Assembly: GCA_951213105.1 (NCBI GenBank)
Contig: OX578133.1
Location: 142,587,351-142,651,350, forward strand
Origin: Amaurobius ferox
Lineage: Eukaryota > Arthropoda > Arachnida > Araneae > Amaurobiidae
Length of the DNA stretch: 64,000 nucleotides
Direction: 5' to 3'
Below, piece by piece: positions 44,971 through 56,679 of this stretch (its first letter is position 1; each line of letters opens with the position of its first letter). The notes beneath the pieces were generated by a model that worked only from the letters and a program-made list of their open reading frames with translations, was not told where the DNA came from and ran no database searches. Position numbers and translations under genes: made by a program.

Positions 44971-46558
44971 GGGACTCGGGCAATGCCGGCTATTTGTTCT
45001 AGTTGTAAAATAAATGAATACATTGTAAGTACTTTAAATTTGAAATTAATGAATATCATTATTTAGAAGGTATCATAAGCCGTTATCAAGATATTGGAAA
45101 TGTTAATTCTTCTACATAGAGTATTATAGTTATTAGGAAAATTTAGCTAGCTAAATCTAGTTGTTGAAAAAGTACTATAGCTATTGCGAAAATCAAACTG
45201 AGAAAATTTATTAAAATTTGGCACAATTTTTTTCAACCAATTTACTTTAGAGACCTAGTGAATGAAATCAGAAAACAAATCAAAAAGATCATTATGTTAA
45301 AATTTGACAAAAATCGCTAGTTTATATGTAATTTTTTATTCAGAAAAATATGGCGTAATAGATAATAATATAGAATGAAAACATATGCCGTTCTCGAAAT
45401 ATTGCATGCTTTTGAGTTAAAATCGAAAATTTCTTATAAATTAAATATATTTACTGTTCTGAAATAAAAAAACCTTGCGAGCACTTTTAATTAGAAATAA
45501 AAAGATACCAATGGTTTGTAGTTATCGCAAGCCATTCTTGAAATATTAAAAATTGTACAGGCTACTTAAGAACACATAAAAACGTGAAACCGTTCCATGG
45601 ATACTGTTATTTGCAATGAGAACACGATCCTAACTTTATAAACACTTGTTTTAGGCGTGTTTTGTGAGTATGTATAAAATACATTTAATGAAGAAAGTCT
45701 TCCTTAATAGTATTTTATGCATACTCAAATATATTTTATGCACAAATAAATATTTAACACATGTTCAAATAAATATTTTATACATACTCAAAAAATTGGA
45801 ATATTTTCAGTTTCTTTTTTTGGAAAATTTTATAGAATTGAGTTACTTCAATCTCATGACAGCACTAATTCATTAAGTACAATGTAGACTGACTATTATG
45901 CAGCATTAGACTTCCTGACTAACTTACTCAGCTGCTTAATTGATTCAAACGTGCAAGCACAGACTGCTGAATTTTATTTAAAAATTGCCACTGAATTAAC
46001 TCAATCGATTTATGAGTACTGAATGAAAATCTGTACCCAACTCGATTAAATTAAGCGTCAGCCACCATTACACCGAAAATGAGTTTTTATAGTATCAAAT
46101 TTCTTTACCACATTTACAGAACTTATACTTCCAGAATTTATACTGATAGGGAAATAACGTAAAACACATATTTTGTTAGAATAAGATTTTTTTCACTGTC
46201 AGCTAGTTTAGTTATAACAGTAATTCTAACTTAGAATTCTACACTTGAATTTTCTATGAGTTTAAGAGTAAGTTTCTTTTGATCGTCGCTTGATATATTG
46301 CTAGTGTAAATCAGCCTTAATGCTGCAAATGTAATAGATTTGAATGTTATTCACTTACAGCGAATAAATTTTTGGCCCCCTTTATATACGTTGATGAAAA
46401 AATACGAAGACTAATTAATATGTGAAGTCGGCACAATCCATAATTGTACTCACAATTTAGTTATCTACTGTGTGCGCACAATTGAAGAGATTAATTTTAA
46501 AACGGCCTAAATAATGTTTGTCCTATCTCATGCGATTTGACTGATAAGGCCCTATTCC
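44971..46558. other. No gene seen
   Basis: AT-rich. Phrases such as CCGTTCTCGAAATATTG (near 45390) are relics of the HINE-B type interior. Confidence 0.35.
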
Positions 46559-46559
46559 A

Positions 46560-46765
46560 AGCTTCGAAGTTCCGAGTCGATCGATAGAGGGCGCTCTTAA
46601 AGCGGAGCTACAAACGATATTATCTTTGCTCCGCTATAGGAGCGCCATCTTTTAATCAACTTTGCTATAAGAGTGCAATATATCGACTTTGTTGCTCCTC
46701 GATAGGAGAGCTGTCTGTTGATCGACTTTGTAGCTCCGCTAAATGAACGCCGCATGTCGATCAAT
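46560..46765. repeat. Minisatellite of ~45-bp units with inverted segments
   Basis: Units combine GATCGACTTTGTAGCTCCGCT (or the inverse AGCGGAGCTACAAA) with ATAGGAGCGCCATCTTTTGATC-type blocks. Four to five copies lie between 46575 and 46765, and the first is inverted relative to the last (46600-46614 against 46725-46740). Confidence 0.6.
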
Positions 46766-47281
46766 GTGAAATTACTATCAACAAACCTGGAATGTGACGC
46801 CTGATATTCTTTCATCTTTCAACTTCAAGATTACTTGCTATTTATTTATACGAGCTACAACACAGACTGTTATGGAATTAAGCTCTTCAATTATAAATTG
46901 ACGCTTCTGTGTTTGAACACACAAGTTTGAAAGGAAATTGCAATACATTTCCATCATAATTATTCATACTATTCCTAGTTTGGCTCAGAGTTTAACCTCT
47001 GTAAGTGATTTGCATCGCTTCCATTTGAACAGTAAGTTATTTAATGAGTTATATTACGAAACATCTTACATCACTATTAATTTCAAATGATCCCAGTTTC
47101 CGATACTACGAAAGGGACATATGTGAGTTATTACAGCGGATATCTGTAATAAATATTGTACATATTGTAATATTTCTATAAATTTATTATCTAAGAGAGA
47201 GACAAAATGGTGTGGAATAAGTGAAATTAATAGCTTTAAAACTTACAGAGTTCACTTCAACGATAAGAGCTTGCAATTTCG
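46766..47281. other. No feature seen
   Basis: AT-rich without recognisable content. Confidence 0.4.
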
Positions 47282-47466
47282 TTCCAGTAACTCAACGGTA
47301 GAGTTTTGGCTGGTCAGTTCGAAGATGCGTGGTTCGATTTCTGTTTGGGTCAGCTAGATACTTTACAATGATGCTCAATACAATGATGCTCAAACAAATA
47401 AACCTTGCATTGTTAGTGCAAATATGTCGGGGTCTGAAAGTGACCCTAGTATGAGTAGCACGGATT
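47282..47466 (+). mobile_element. SINE family 2, tRNA-like head present
   Basis: The A-box-like AACTCAACGGTAGAGTTTTG and B-box-like GTGGTTCGATTTCT are about 30 bp apart as in a tRNA. They are followed by TTTACAATGATGCTC (duplicated), GCAAATATGTCGGGGTCTG and GAGTAGCACGGATTC, which match 43706-43835. Too diverged for a tRNA gene. Confidence 0.6.
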
Positions 47467-48539
47467 CAATTAATTTAAGTTTGAAGTTTCATTGGTACAT
47501 TTCAACTTTTAACAGCTTGCTACAAAAGCATTAATTTTAGAAAATTAATTTTAACAAAGGAACATATATTTAAGGTTATCATGCTGCTCTGAAATTTTGC
47601 ACATAACGGAATTCAAACTTGAGATCTTCTGTTCTGAAAATAAACGCTCTAACTTCTGGCAAACTTGGATTGTAACAGTACCTTAACAGTTTTTTCTCTT
47701 AATTTGAGAGCAAGGCTTGCACATCTATCAAACGAAACCCCATATTTTATCTTTACGTACGGCATAACTATATTTTAGTTATAAAATCTTCTAATTCTTA
47801 CATTAAGGTTCACCCAGAGTAGATCTTAAACTAATCTGGATACAAGTACTTTACTAACTGATCTATCCAAAAATATGAGGAGAGTGTCAAAACAGCTAAG
47901 GCCGATTGTTTCAAATTAACGTGAGAGTGTGACGTATTAAAGAATTATTTTTTTAGAAACGTTTTCAAACTTTATTAAAATACCTTGCTAAATAAAGCTT
48001 GAAATTCAAAAATTATTGTTATAAAAAATTCCTTCGAGTGCAACAATTTCGTTTAATGCTTGAGTTCTCCAGAGACGATGTGTGAAAATAAGTACGAAAG
48101 TAGGAAAAAACTTCTTAATCCCTAGACAGGAAACCGCAAGAAGAAGTCAATAAAAGCGGAATCGCCGAAAGAGGAGAAAAAATAAGAAATACTTTCGTTT
48201 CTAAAACACTTTCATGCGACACATCCTAAAAGCTTAAGTTAATCCTATTAATGGATTATTAACCCGATTAGTCCGAATTATAAGGTATACTTTCTAACAT
48301 AAATCTTCCCATTTTTTTATAGTAGGTGTCAACTTCTATGTTCTTTATTTTACGTATGTGGTATTAATTAATTTTATTTTTTATAAACACATTAAAGCAT
48401 ATATGTTTAGAAGTAATGTCGTTATTTCCTCAGAAAAGCCACGCCACAGTTTGAATAGCTACTTTTTAACTTTTTTATCTTTTAATAGGGATACAGAGTA
48501 ATAAGATTTTTTATAAATTAGGCAGATGAAATTATGTTA
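47467..48539. other. No feature seen
   Basis: AT-rich without recognisable content. Confidence 0.4.
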
Positions 48540-49005
48540 CGCAAATGACACTTTTTTCGGTCGCACATAATCGATCGGTCCCTTTTTAACGTATTTTCTA
48601 CAACTTGCAGTGTATCTGATTCTAACGTCCGGATTTCATCTCAGATATTTATCTTCAGTTACTGAAGATCTGTAGGCTTGTTAAAGTAGGCTTTATCCAT
48701 TAAATATTCCTAAAGAATGTCTTCAAGAACATTCAAATTCAACCAATGAATTTGTGAATTTCTCCAAATTACTCTTGCTAAGAATTTTTTTCAAAATTCC
48801 ATAGTTGCTCTGGCAGCATGAGCAGTGGCTCCATCCTGTTGAAACTATATCTGCAAACGATTTGCAACAGCAGGCTTACATTTTATTCAATCAACAACGA
48901 TAGGCTCCTTGATTTGCCATAACCGGTCTGTTATTTTCAAAATAAAAGTGCACAACTTTGATACGTTGGGTACGTTGTTCTGCTGTGAAATTCTCCATCG
49001 TAAAG
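48540..49005 (-). pseudogene. Mariner-like transposase relic with internal deletion
   Basis: On the minus strand an ATG at 48998 begins MENFTAEQRTQRIKVVHFYF, the N-terminal helix-turn-helix start of a mariner-like (IS630 superfamily) transposase. Soon after comes SFQQDGATAHAARATMEF (~48845-48795), its catalytic Asp block. Then follow DKAYFNKPTDLQ and EIRTLESDTLQVVENTLKR to about 48560. The part between the start and FQQDGA is missing and several stops occur. Terminal repeats were not found. Confidence 0.7.
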
Positions 49006-50837
49006 TTCTCAACTTTGCTCGGAAAAAATATTTAAAGTGTAGCGTGGTTTTTGTGCTACTTTGTATTTGATGTCTACATGAATTAAATTGTCGACATAGT
49101 CGACAGATGGCCAGGAATGGGCAATTGAGCAGTTTCCTGCTATTTTATTTTTGGGCTACTCTTAACTTTGAATGGAGGCATCTTTAGACGTTAAGTCTTA
49201 GAAGAAAATACTCTATTTGAAATAAAATGTTATTTAAGAATCCTCGAAAAAAGTGACAATTTTTTTAGGACAGAAGTATATTTTTTGTGAAGAGATTTTT
49301 TTCGACCAAGATTCACTTGGTCATTTTGTAGTAATTTTGATTATTTATTTATTTCACAGTTGTCAAGATTAATCTGTCATATTTAAATTTTGGTAAATTT
49401 TGTTTGAATTTTTGTAGAAAAATGCATAGGAAATACTCCTAGAAATAATTATTTCAGCTTAATAATAAAATGTAAAACACCAGACCAGAACATCAAATTA
49501 TATAAATTGAAATTGGATTTAAAGTCTTTGATCCCTTTACAGTGCTTTCCATATAGACGCATTATCTATTGTTGGAGAAGTAAATAATATTTATAACTTT
49601 TGGATCTATGACTTATTTATCAAAATAGTCTAACGGCCACTATGCATACAATCATTTTGAATAAATATCCAATCTTTATTTTTTAATGTTTAGAAGACTT
49701 AATTAGAATACAAATTCTGATTGATTTATGAACTAAGCCAGTCATATTTTATTATGAAAAAGGCATAACAGAAGCAGAGAAACAGCTGGCTCTGGTCTTT
49801 AACAACAATGAAGAGTTCTATCAAGTATTAATCGCGATCGTAGGAATTTTTTCCCCAAGGCACATAATTAAGTTCTCTGTTTCTCCAATATTCTCCAAAT
49901 TTCCTCACAGGAATCTTACGACCGATTATTATAACCTCCATTGATTTATTCAGTAGTTTGTTATTCAGTTGGATTTCATTTTATTTGGCGGTTTGAAAAA
50001 TAAGAAGCGTGAAAAATAAATTTTAAACTGATCATAAATATATCAGATATAATAAATAATATATTTTGCACGAGTAGAAATGTTGCATTTTATTTCAGTT
50101 TATTTACAAAATATTCATTACTCATCAAAATAAATTTCATAAGAAGCAGAACTACGTATTCTGTCAAAGATATCCATTGAAGAGTTAGAGCAAAAGAGGT
50201 GAAAAAGCTGATCTGTGACTGTGAGGTATCAAGTCACAAGGATAGTCTTAGATATCTATGATTTTAGCAATGTAAAGCATTCACCTGCAGAGATTTTCGA
50301 AAAGCTCGTAGAGTTAGTGCTATTCATTACGGCAAATATGTAAAAATTTTTATTGAATTTAATTGACAAATCATATTAGAACAAGCATGCAACTTACAAT
50401 TTTATTTCTGCTATTACTTGGTATACTTAAAAATACTTAGTATACTCCTATAATACTTAGTAAACTTAAATCCGATTAATTGATTTTAATGGATTTACAC
50501 GTATTGATCATTTATAAATACGAATCGATTATTTTTAAATGTGTGTATGTCTCTGTGTTAGTCTATGGACACCTATCGAACAAATTGAGCAAATTGAATG
50601 AAATTTGTTTCGATTGTTACAACAGATGAACATCAGAGGCCGCGAGATTGTCGGAACGGGTATAGTCAAATCATAAGATAATGGAGCATAATAAAATCAT
50701 AATTACTAGTTATGGTTGTCACAAGGGTGCTGTTGAAAATACATTTTCATAATTTATTTTTCATAATTAAGTCTTCGTGCACGCTGAGCCCACTAATTTT
50801 TATCGAACGTTGGTAATGTAAGATAGCTATCACAGAC
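49006..50837. other. No gene seen
   Basis: AT-rich. A HINE-B-like phrase (GAACAAATTGAGCAAATT...CGATTGTTACAACAG) occurs at 50576-50630. Nothing else. Confidence 0.35.
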
Positions 50838-51010
50838 CTTTGCTTTGTGCGGTGGAGCAGTTGCGATAAGCCCAAAGGTATACCAATTCAGAAAGCTTCT
50901 CTCACATCACACGCCAAACGTCGTTTTATCGCCAGTTCTGGTACACTATTTTTGCAACTCCTGCAAAAGCGGAGAGAAAGACGATTGTTTTTAATCCGCG
51001 ATATTGTTCA
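50838..51010 (+). repeat. Unknown repeat, copy 1
   Basis: GGTGGAGCAGTTGCGATAAG, CCCAAAGGTATAC, CAGAAAGC, ACGCCAAACGTCGTTTTATC and a following AGAGA tract match, inverted, 54625-54800. The 76-codon ORF across it is not preserved in the other copy, so a non-coding repeat is likelier. Confidence 0.55.
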
Positions 51011-51600
51011 TGAAGACCGATTAGATACATTTGTTTCCCATTATTTAAATCACGTTTTATGTGCATTTTGGTTTTAAAGTAATACTATGAAAATACATGT
51101 ATTTAAGACCTTTTTGTACTGCACACAGATTGTTTGCAATGAGTGTAAGAAATGTTCCACCCACATATATAATTTATTATTTGAATAAAACCTTTAAATG
51201 CGAGATTTTGGAGTAAATATATGTGTAGGATCCGTATGTTGTCCAATACTTATATAGTACAAGAATCAGTGACGAAAATTGAAGATTATTTGAAAGGAAG
51301 AAATATTTGTCATTTTAAAAATGCAAAATTTGTGACATTTTAAGGAAATTTGCTTGACATTTTCGGTTTGTTGGAGCAATAAATGTTACTTTTCTGACAT
51401 ACCTAGAATAATGCATCGTTTTTCAAGGTGGACTTTTCAAGGTTTTCGGAACCCTTGGGATTCGCGACGTGCTAGTTTCATGCAAATTGTCTTAAATTTA
51501 AAAACGTGTAAAATTTTGATGCATAATTTGGACAAATGGGGATATTTCTTATTTTGGGGTTCTACCATCAAATTAAATTTCAAAAGGGTTTCGTGAGAAA
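51011..51600. other. No feature seen
   Basis: AT-rich; the 51354-51596 ORF has no recognisable domain. Confidence 0.35.
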
Positions 51601-51619
51601 ATAAATTTGTAAAACACTG

Positions 51620-52150
51620 ATATAATGTATAGGGAAAATATTATGACGAGGTTGAAAACTCAAATTCTACTTAGTGTTTTCGAGTAGAGCTTGTTTCAAA
51701 CATTCCTGAAATCGAATTGAATGTTTTTAAAGTGATATCTGTGTGTGTGTGTGTGTGTCTGTATATTAATGTATGTAGTATGTGCATGTATATTAATGTG
51801 TGTGTATGTATATTAGTGTGTGTGTATGTATATTAGTGTGTGCGTCCTTGAGTCAGTGGATGCAATATCTAACGAACGGATGGAACGTTTCAAACAAAAA
51901 AAATTCGATTATTACAATCTGTGAATACTGGAAGTCTATTGATTTTATAAGCAATCGAATATTTGGAAACTAGCTCCAAACTTCCGAATGAAATTTTGAA
52001 AAAAAATCATAAAAAATCAGAACCTTTAATATTGTTACATAAAATATCATTTTTTATTTAATTTTTTATTAGAAAATGAATAACATAAACTTTGGGATAA
52101 TAGCATGAACCGTTCTTGATATATTGTACGTTTTTCAAATAAATTTTAAA
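51620..52150 (+). mobile_element. HINE-like element, family B, copy 3 (5' part)
   Basis: From TATAATGTATAGGGAAAATATT through GACGAGGTTGAAAACTC, CATTCCTGAAATCGAATTGA and a GTGT microsatellite (51740-51760), it matches the inverse of 25320-25500. The ACGAACGGATGGAACGTTTC and CAATCTGTGAATACTGG blocks continue the match. The 3' end is not clear. Confidence 0.55.
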
Positions 52151-52724
52151 AAATACATGAAATTAAAACAGTGCTAACTACCGTAATATGTTTCCATTCC
52201 ATGTACAATATTATGTGACAACGGTGTTAGCATCATTCTGGTAGATTTTATTCACGAAACACTGTTTTACAATAGTTTTGTATTTTGACATCAAACAATT
52301 TGTCAAATGTAATTTATTAGTTTGTCTGTCTGTAATGCTTATCGATAAATTAACAAAATATCGTCAACTTGACATTTTATTTAAAATGTTTCCAAATTGA
52401 CAAAAATGACACTAAAATTAATAAAAATGATGTCAAATTGATGAATAGTCAATATCTTGGAAAATGAAGTTTAATTTATTTGATAATTCCTGTCCCTTTG
52501 GGGAAATTAATATTCTTGATTTAAGATATGTTGAGTTTCGCGGTTATAATCGTTTCAAATACAATATTTGCAGAAAATAAAAGTTAATTCGGTTAAGCTG
52601 TGAAGGACTCAAAGTCATTGATTGATAAAGTCTTTTTGACACTCCCACCCATTTTATTCGCCCTCGAGTGAGAAACAAAAATATTAAGCTCCGTTAGATT
52701 TTGTCCTGTTGTCGATACTATAAG
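52151..52724. other. No feature seen
   Basis: AT-rich; may include the decayed remainder of the preceding element. Confidence 0.35.
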
Positions 52725-52999
52725 CATGGGCGCCCATAGCACTTTTTAGAAGTTAAACGCAATGATATGTACAATATCGACTACCTTGATCCCCACATTT
52801 GGGAACCTGAATGTCCAGGGAAGCGGAAGTGCCTCCTTTCCCTCCCCTATGGGCACTCATTGAAAAAACTCCCTGCTTATACTAGTTACCTCAGGACAGA
52901 ACCTAACGGAGTTGAGTTTCGATTTCCCAAGAGGTGGAAAAGGGAGTCTTTCCAGACCCCACAAAAGTTTCCGTGAAGTCTAAAACTTTACACACTTAA
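52725..52999 (+). repeat. GGGCGCCCAT-containing repeat and a stray 37.4-kb-type unit
   Basis: ATGGGCGCCCATAG (52727-52740) and related ATGGGC.CCCATAGGGG phrases recur at 53553, 53664 and 53797. Bases 52905-52970 match the unit of the array at 37380-38010. No gene; the 52767 ORF is not supported. Confidence 0.45.
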
Positions 53000-53094
53000 G
53001 CCACGCCACGTCGTTAGATCACCGAAGTCAAGCAGCATCGGGCGCGGTTAGTACTTGGGTGGGTGACCATCTGGGAACACCGCGTGCTGTTGGC
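53000..53094 (+). pseudogene. 5S rRNA pseudogene (3' two-thirds)
   Basis: From GATCACCGAAGTCAAGCA through ATCGGGCGCGGTTAGTACTTG, GGTGGGTGACCATCTGGGAA and CACCGCGTGCTGTTGGC this is the 3' part of arthropod 5S rRNA, including the A/C-box internal promoter region. The 5' part is reduced to GCCACGCCACGTCGTTA, so about 25-30 nt are missing. It is not a functional rRNA gene. Confidence 0.85.
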
Positions 53095-53099
53095 AGCTT

Positions 53100-53357
53100 T
53101 CGGGCGCGGTAGCCCGGTGGTTTGCGCGCTGGATTTGCACGCTGCCACAACTGCCGCCGTGTTCATGCGGAGTACGATCACGTTAAACATGTGGGTCCGT
53201 AAGTCCTTCCGAGAGGTTGGTGGTAGGGGAAGGAGGGTACGGTCCCTGTGGATGCCTCCCCCACTGGGTTCCGGTCTAAATTGGGTGGCACTTCCCGGCC
53301 GTCCAAACATTTACCTTACACCTTTCTGGTAGGTCGGACGGTCTGGGTCTCAACAAC
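53100..53357 (+). mobile_element. SINE family 1, copy with internal head deletion
   Basis: It starts GGGCGCGGTAGCCCGGTGGT, an A-box-like tRNA head; the B box is missing. The body (TGCGGAGTACGATCACG, GTGGGTCCGTAAGTCC, AAATTGGGTGGCACTTCCCG) and tail (TAGGTCGGACGGTCTGGGTC) match 34338-34620. It directly follows the 5S pseudogene. The ORFs on both strands are shadows. Confidence 0.8.
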
Positions 53358-53860
53358 ACTTATAGCCACGCCGGCCACTCAAATAGCTGCTGTAAGCCCT
53401 CTGGGTCAGTCGAGTGGTTTGGGTCTGAAACACTTATAGCCACAGAATACTATATTAGTCTGTACTTATAGCCATCTCTTCCGGCCACTCAAACAGCTGC
53501 TGTAAGCCCTATAGGGCTAGTCAAATGGTCTGGGTCTTCAACACTTATAGCCATGGGTGCCCATAGGGGTGTTCAAAGTCACAAATGTAGGTATCAAACT
53601 ATAGGTATCAAACTATAATATATTGTACTTCTCATCCATGAGTTTACCCTCTGGAAAATGTTCTATGGGCACCCATAGGGGAGCACGAGGGGGCACTTTC
53701 GCTCCCTCGAATGTTCAAGGTCAAAAATGTAGGTATTAAGTTAATAGGTATTTACCTCCCATCCTTGAGTTTGGCTATCTCAGGAATAAGTTTTATGGGC
53801 GCCTTTGAAAACTACTCGTTCGAAACAAGGTCGACCTCTCCTGCAGTTATCACACTATAT
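53358..53860 (+). repeat. Tandem SINE-tail-like units and ATGGGCGCCCAT repeats
   Basis: CACTTATAGCCA...CGGCCACTCAAATAGCTGCTGTAAGCCCT repeats at 53360-53410 and 53463-53510, each ending in GG.CTGGGTCT. Then come two copies of a unit with ATGGGCACCCATAGGGG and AAAATGTAGGTAT (53553, 53660-53810). Array of unknown origin. Confidence 0.5.
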
Positions 53861-54359
53861 TTTGACCGTTCTATATTTTGACACACACACAACCACACTC
53901 TTTCTCTCTCGCTCTCTGTGTCTCCCTCCCTCCCTTTTACCCGTATTCTAATCACTTTAATTACATGATGATGTACCTAATTCTAATTTTTTCAGAATGT
54001 AGCTACATATAGAATTTCGTGGCTGTACGTACTCTCTCTAATTTAAAATCTCTAATTTCGAATAATGTTTTAATCCCATTTATTATAAAATATTCCACCT
54101 GTTTCTAATTTTCTACAGAATGCATCTACATATAAATTGCCATAGTGATACGTGCCTTCGGACCCTACAGATACACACACACACTGGTGGAAATATTTCC
54201 CAAAATGTTCGAAATGTGTTCATGGTGTCTTTAAGTGGAAACCCCAGGCCGTCCGACTCGTCCAGAGGACTTGAGTAACAATTTGGAGTGTATTTTTTCG
54301 TCTAAATGTCGTGATATTATCCGTGAACTTCCTCTATACAATAGCATTAGAAAATATTA
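53861..54359. other. No gene; AC/CT simple repeats
   Basis: Microsatellite ACACACAC (53880) and CTCTCTCTC/CCCTCCCTCC (53898-53936). The rest is AT-rich. Confidence 0.4.
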
Positions 54360-54612
54360 AAATGATTCTTTAATTGAGTCAATACTGAATTAATTTAATT
54401 CCAATCTAAGAGATAATGCATTTAAAAAGTGTCTATATTGCTTAATTGTAAGTTATATATCGGCGATAAGCCCATATTGCTTAATTGTAAGTTATATATC
54501 GGCTTCTTTAATCTAATCAGTATTGAATTAATTTAATTCCAATCTAAGAGACAATCCATTTAAAACGTGTCTCTATTGCTAAATTGTAAGTTATACATAT
54601 ATATATATATAT
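54360..54612 (+). repeat. Direct duplication of ~100 bp ending in (TA)n
   Basis: GAATTAATTTAATTCCAATC with flanks at 54388 recurs at 54524, and TTGCTTAATTGTAAGTTATA occurs three times (54437, 54479, and weaker at 54575). The stretch ends in a short TA run. Confidence 0.65.
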
Positions 54613-54624
54613 CCTATAAAAGAT

Positions 54625-54800
54625 AAACCAAATTGCGAGAGTCCTTTCTCTTGATATGGCTGCTATAGTAACCTTGACAGAGAGAGAGAGCACTCCTTCC
54701 ACGCTGGCGATAAAACGAAGTTTGGCGTCTGATTTCAAAGGCTTTCTGGCTTAGTATACTTTTGGGCCTTCCGCGGAGCAGTTACAGGCGTCAGTTCTAG
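54625..54800 (-). repeat. Unknown repeat, copy 2 (inverted relative to 50838)
   Basis: On the minus strand: CTGCTCCGCGGAAGGCCCAA, AAGTATACTAAGCCAGAAAG, ACGCCAAACTTCGTTTTATC and GCCAGCGTGGAAGGAG, then an AGAGAG tract. The order is as in 50838-51010. Confidence 0.55.
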
Positions 54801-54829
54801 AGTACAAAATCGGTTTTAGTCAAACAATA

Positions 54830-55124
54830 TGGTAAGCCGGAATAGCTCAGTGGTTATAGCGAGAAGATTGTACAAGGAGGACCCTGATTCAATCTTCGAT
54901 GTTGCCCAAAACTATCCTCGTGCCTACACGGAGTTTGAGCACAATAATTCTGCAGGTCCAGAAGTCCTTTCGAGAGGTGGTCTAGTCAGGAGCTGGAGAG
55001 TACAATACCTGTGACCTGTGATCCCCCCCCCCTCTATTGGGTTTCGAACTACGTTGGGTGAAAATCTCCTGGCCGTTCAAATTGATTCCATGCACTTTCG
55101 GGTAGGTTGGACGGTATAGGTCAA
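54830..55124 (+). mobile_element. tRNA-derived SINE, family 1 relative
   Basis: The head GCCGGAATAGCTCAGTGGTT has an A box. The B box is CCTGATTCAATCTT, and the body keeps CAGGTCCAGAAGTCCTTTCG, AGAGGTGGT, GGGTTTCGAAC and tail GGTAGGTTGGACGGTATAGG. Long C run at 55023-55032. Different enough from 34338 to be a subfamily. Confidence 0.75.
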
Positions 55125-56679
55125 AAGAATTAAAACAATATGGTGCTCTGATTTGAGTAAACATTTAAACAAATATTTGATGTGTTATTTGTGTATTAAA
55201 TTATAACTGTTGAATCACTAAGAAGAAAGTATTTATAAATGGTGCATTGTCAAAGTAATTAACAACAAATTAATTTGAATAAATTAAAATAAATTTCAAT
55301 AATTTGAAATTAATTCAAATATTTTAACTGTAAAATAAATTTTTAGATGATTACATTAGTTAAAATAATGTAAAGAAATAAAAAATATTTTAAAACATGC
55401 TATACACTTTCCTTGAAATTCATTTATTTTAATATATGTATATTCAAAATATAAACAATTTTAAATCGAATACAAAAAGTTTGAAAATAATACATTCAAT
55501 AGCATAATTCGTCCAAAATAAAATTGAATGCCTCACTATTGATAAAATACTCATCGCTCAACGATCTCTGATGGTATGATGAATATGGAAAATATAAACT
55601 TTGAATTAGAATGGCTTTGATATCTTTTAGATAATAACATTACTTATAAGAAAAATATTTTGCGATATTCTCTGTACTTATTTCTCCTTCAAATCTGTCA
55701 TCTGCAAATAAAATATAATTATCAAATTTCTCATGTAAAAAGTAATCTTTTAGTGATTCTGAAAAATGAATGAAAATACACAATTGATTTTCATATATTG
55801 TAACGAATGATATCTCAGACATATGTAATTAGAAAGTTTTAAAATATCTGCATTTAATGATAGCATTCTCAATTTTGAAAGTATAATTTGAGTTCAGGAT
55901 AAACACTGAAATTTAGAAATCCTTGTTAAAATGCATTGCATTTAATTTGGCACTAGAGACTGTTACGTAACGCAGCGAATTAGATTTGGAAGATTAATTT
56001 TCAAATGAAAGAACTGTAATTAATTGGATGTAGAAGAATACATCAAAATATTTCCAGAAAAGGTCAACATTGTTCATAGATTTGTTGAAATTATTATTGT
56101 ACGATTAAGAATTATAATTTTTTAATATTTAACTAAAGCAAATAAAATTTTATGTAGTAGACGTTGTGATTATGAATATTATGTGATATGAATTGTAATT
56201 AAAAATATTTCTAATTATTGCAGCTAATTGCATGAGAAGAAACAGTTTAAACTAAAGGACAAAAATGTTTCGGAAAAGTATCGAAATTCAAAAATTTCAG
56301 ATTCTATAGATATATACGAATTGAACATCTTATATCATCCATTCTAGCATCTGAAACGCTTATGAAGATTATTTTCGTTCTAAATATAAAAAGCTGATCT
56401 GCCGTTATTGTAAGCTGGTTTATAAAGCAAATGATATTTAAATAAAAACAAATACGCATAACTCTATCAAATAAATAAACATTTTAGTATCAACGTTCTT
56501 ACTAAGTTGCAACTAACTGCTATCTCATCAAAGAATCGCAGCATTTAGTTGGTCAGACAAAGCTTTATCCATTGAGCTACTGAAATAATGATCTTTTCTT
56601 CTACATCTGAAGTGGACCTTACGAGAGGGTGTTTTCGTACTATTCTAGTAAAATCTATTTAAAATATTCTGCTTCTTTT
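55125..56679. other. No gene; a tRNA-like stub
   Basis: AT-rich. On the minus strand around 56585-56530 AGTAGCTCAATGGATAAAGC resembles a tRNA A box in a decayed SINE. Nothing else is supported. Confidence 0.4.

Noticed and set aside
53000..53094. Functional 5S rRNA gene
   Set aside because: The 5' part is truncated or deleted, so the full 5S fold cannot form.
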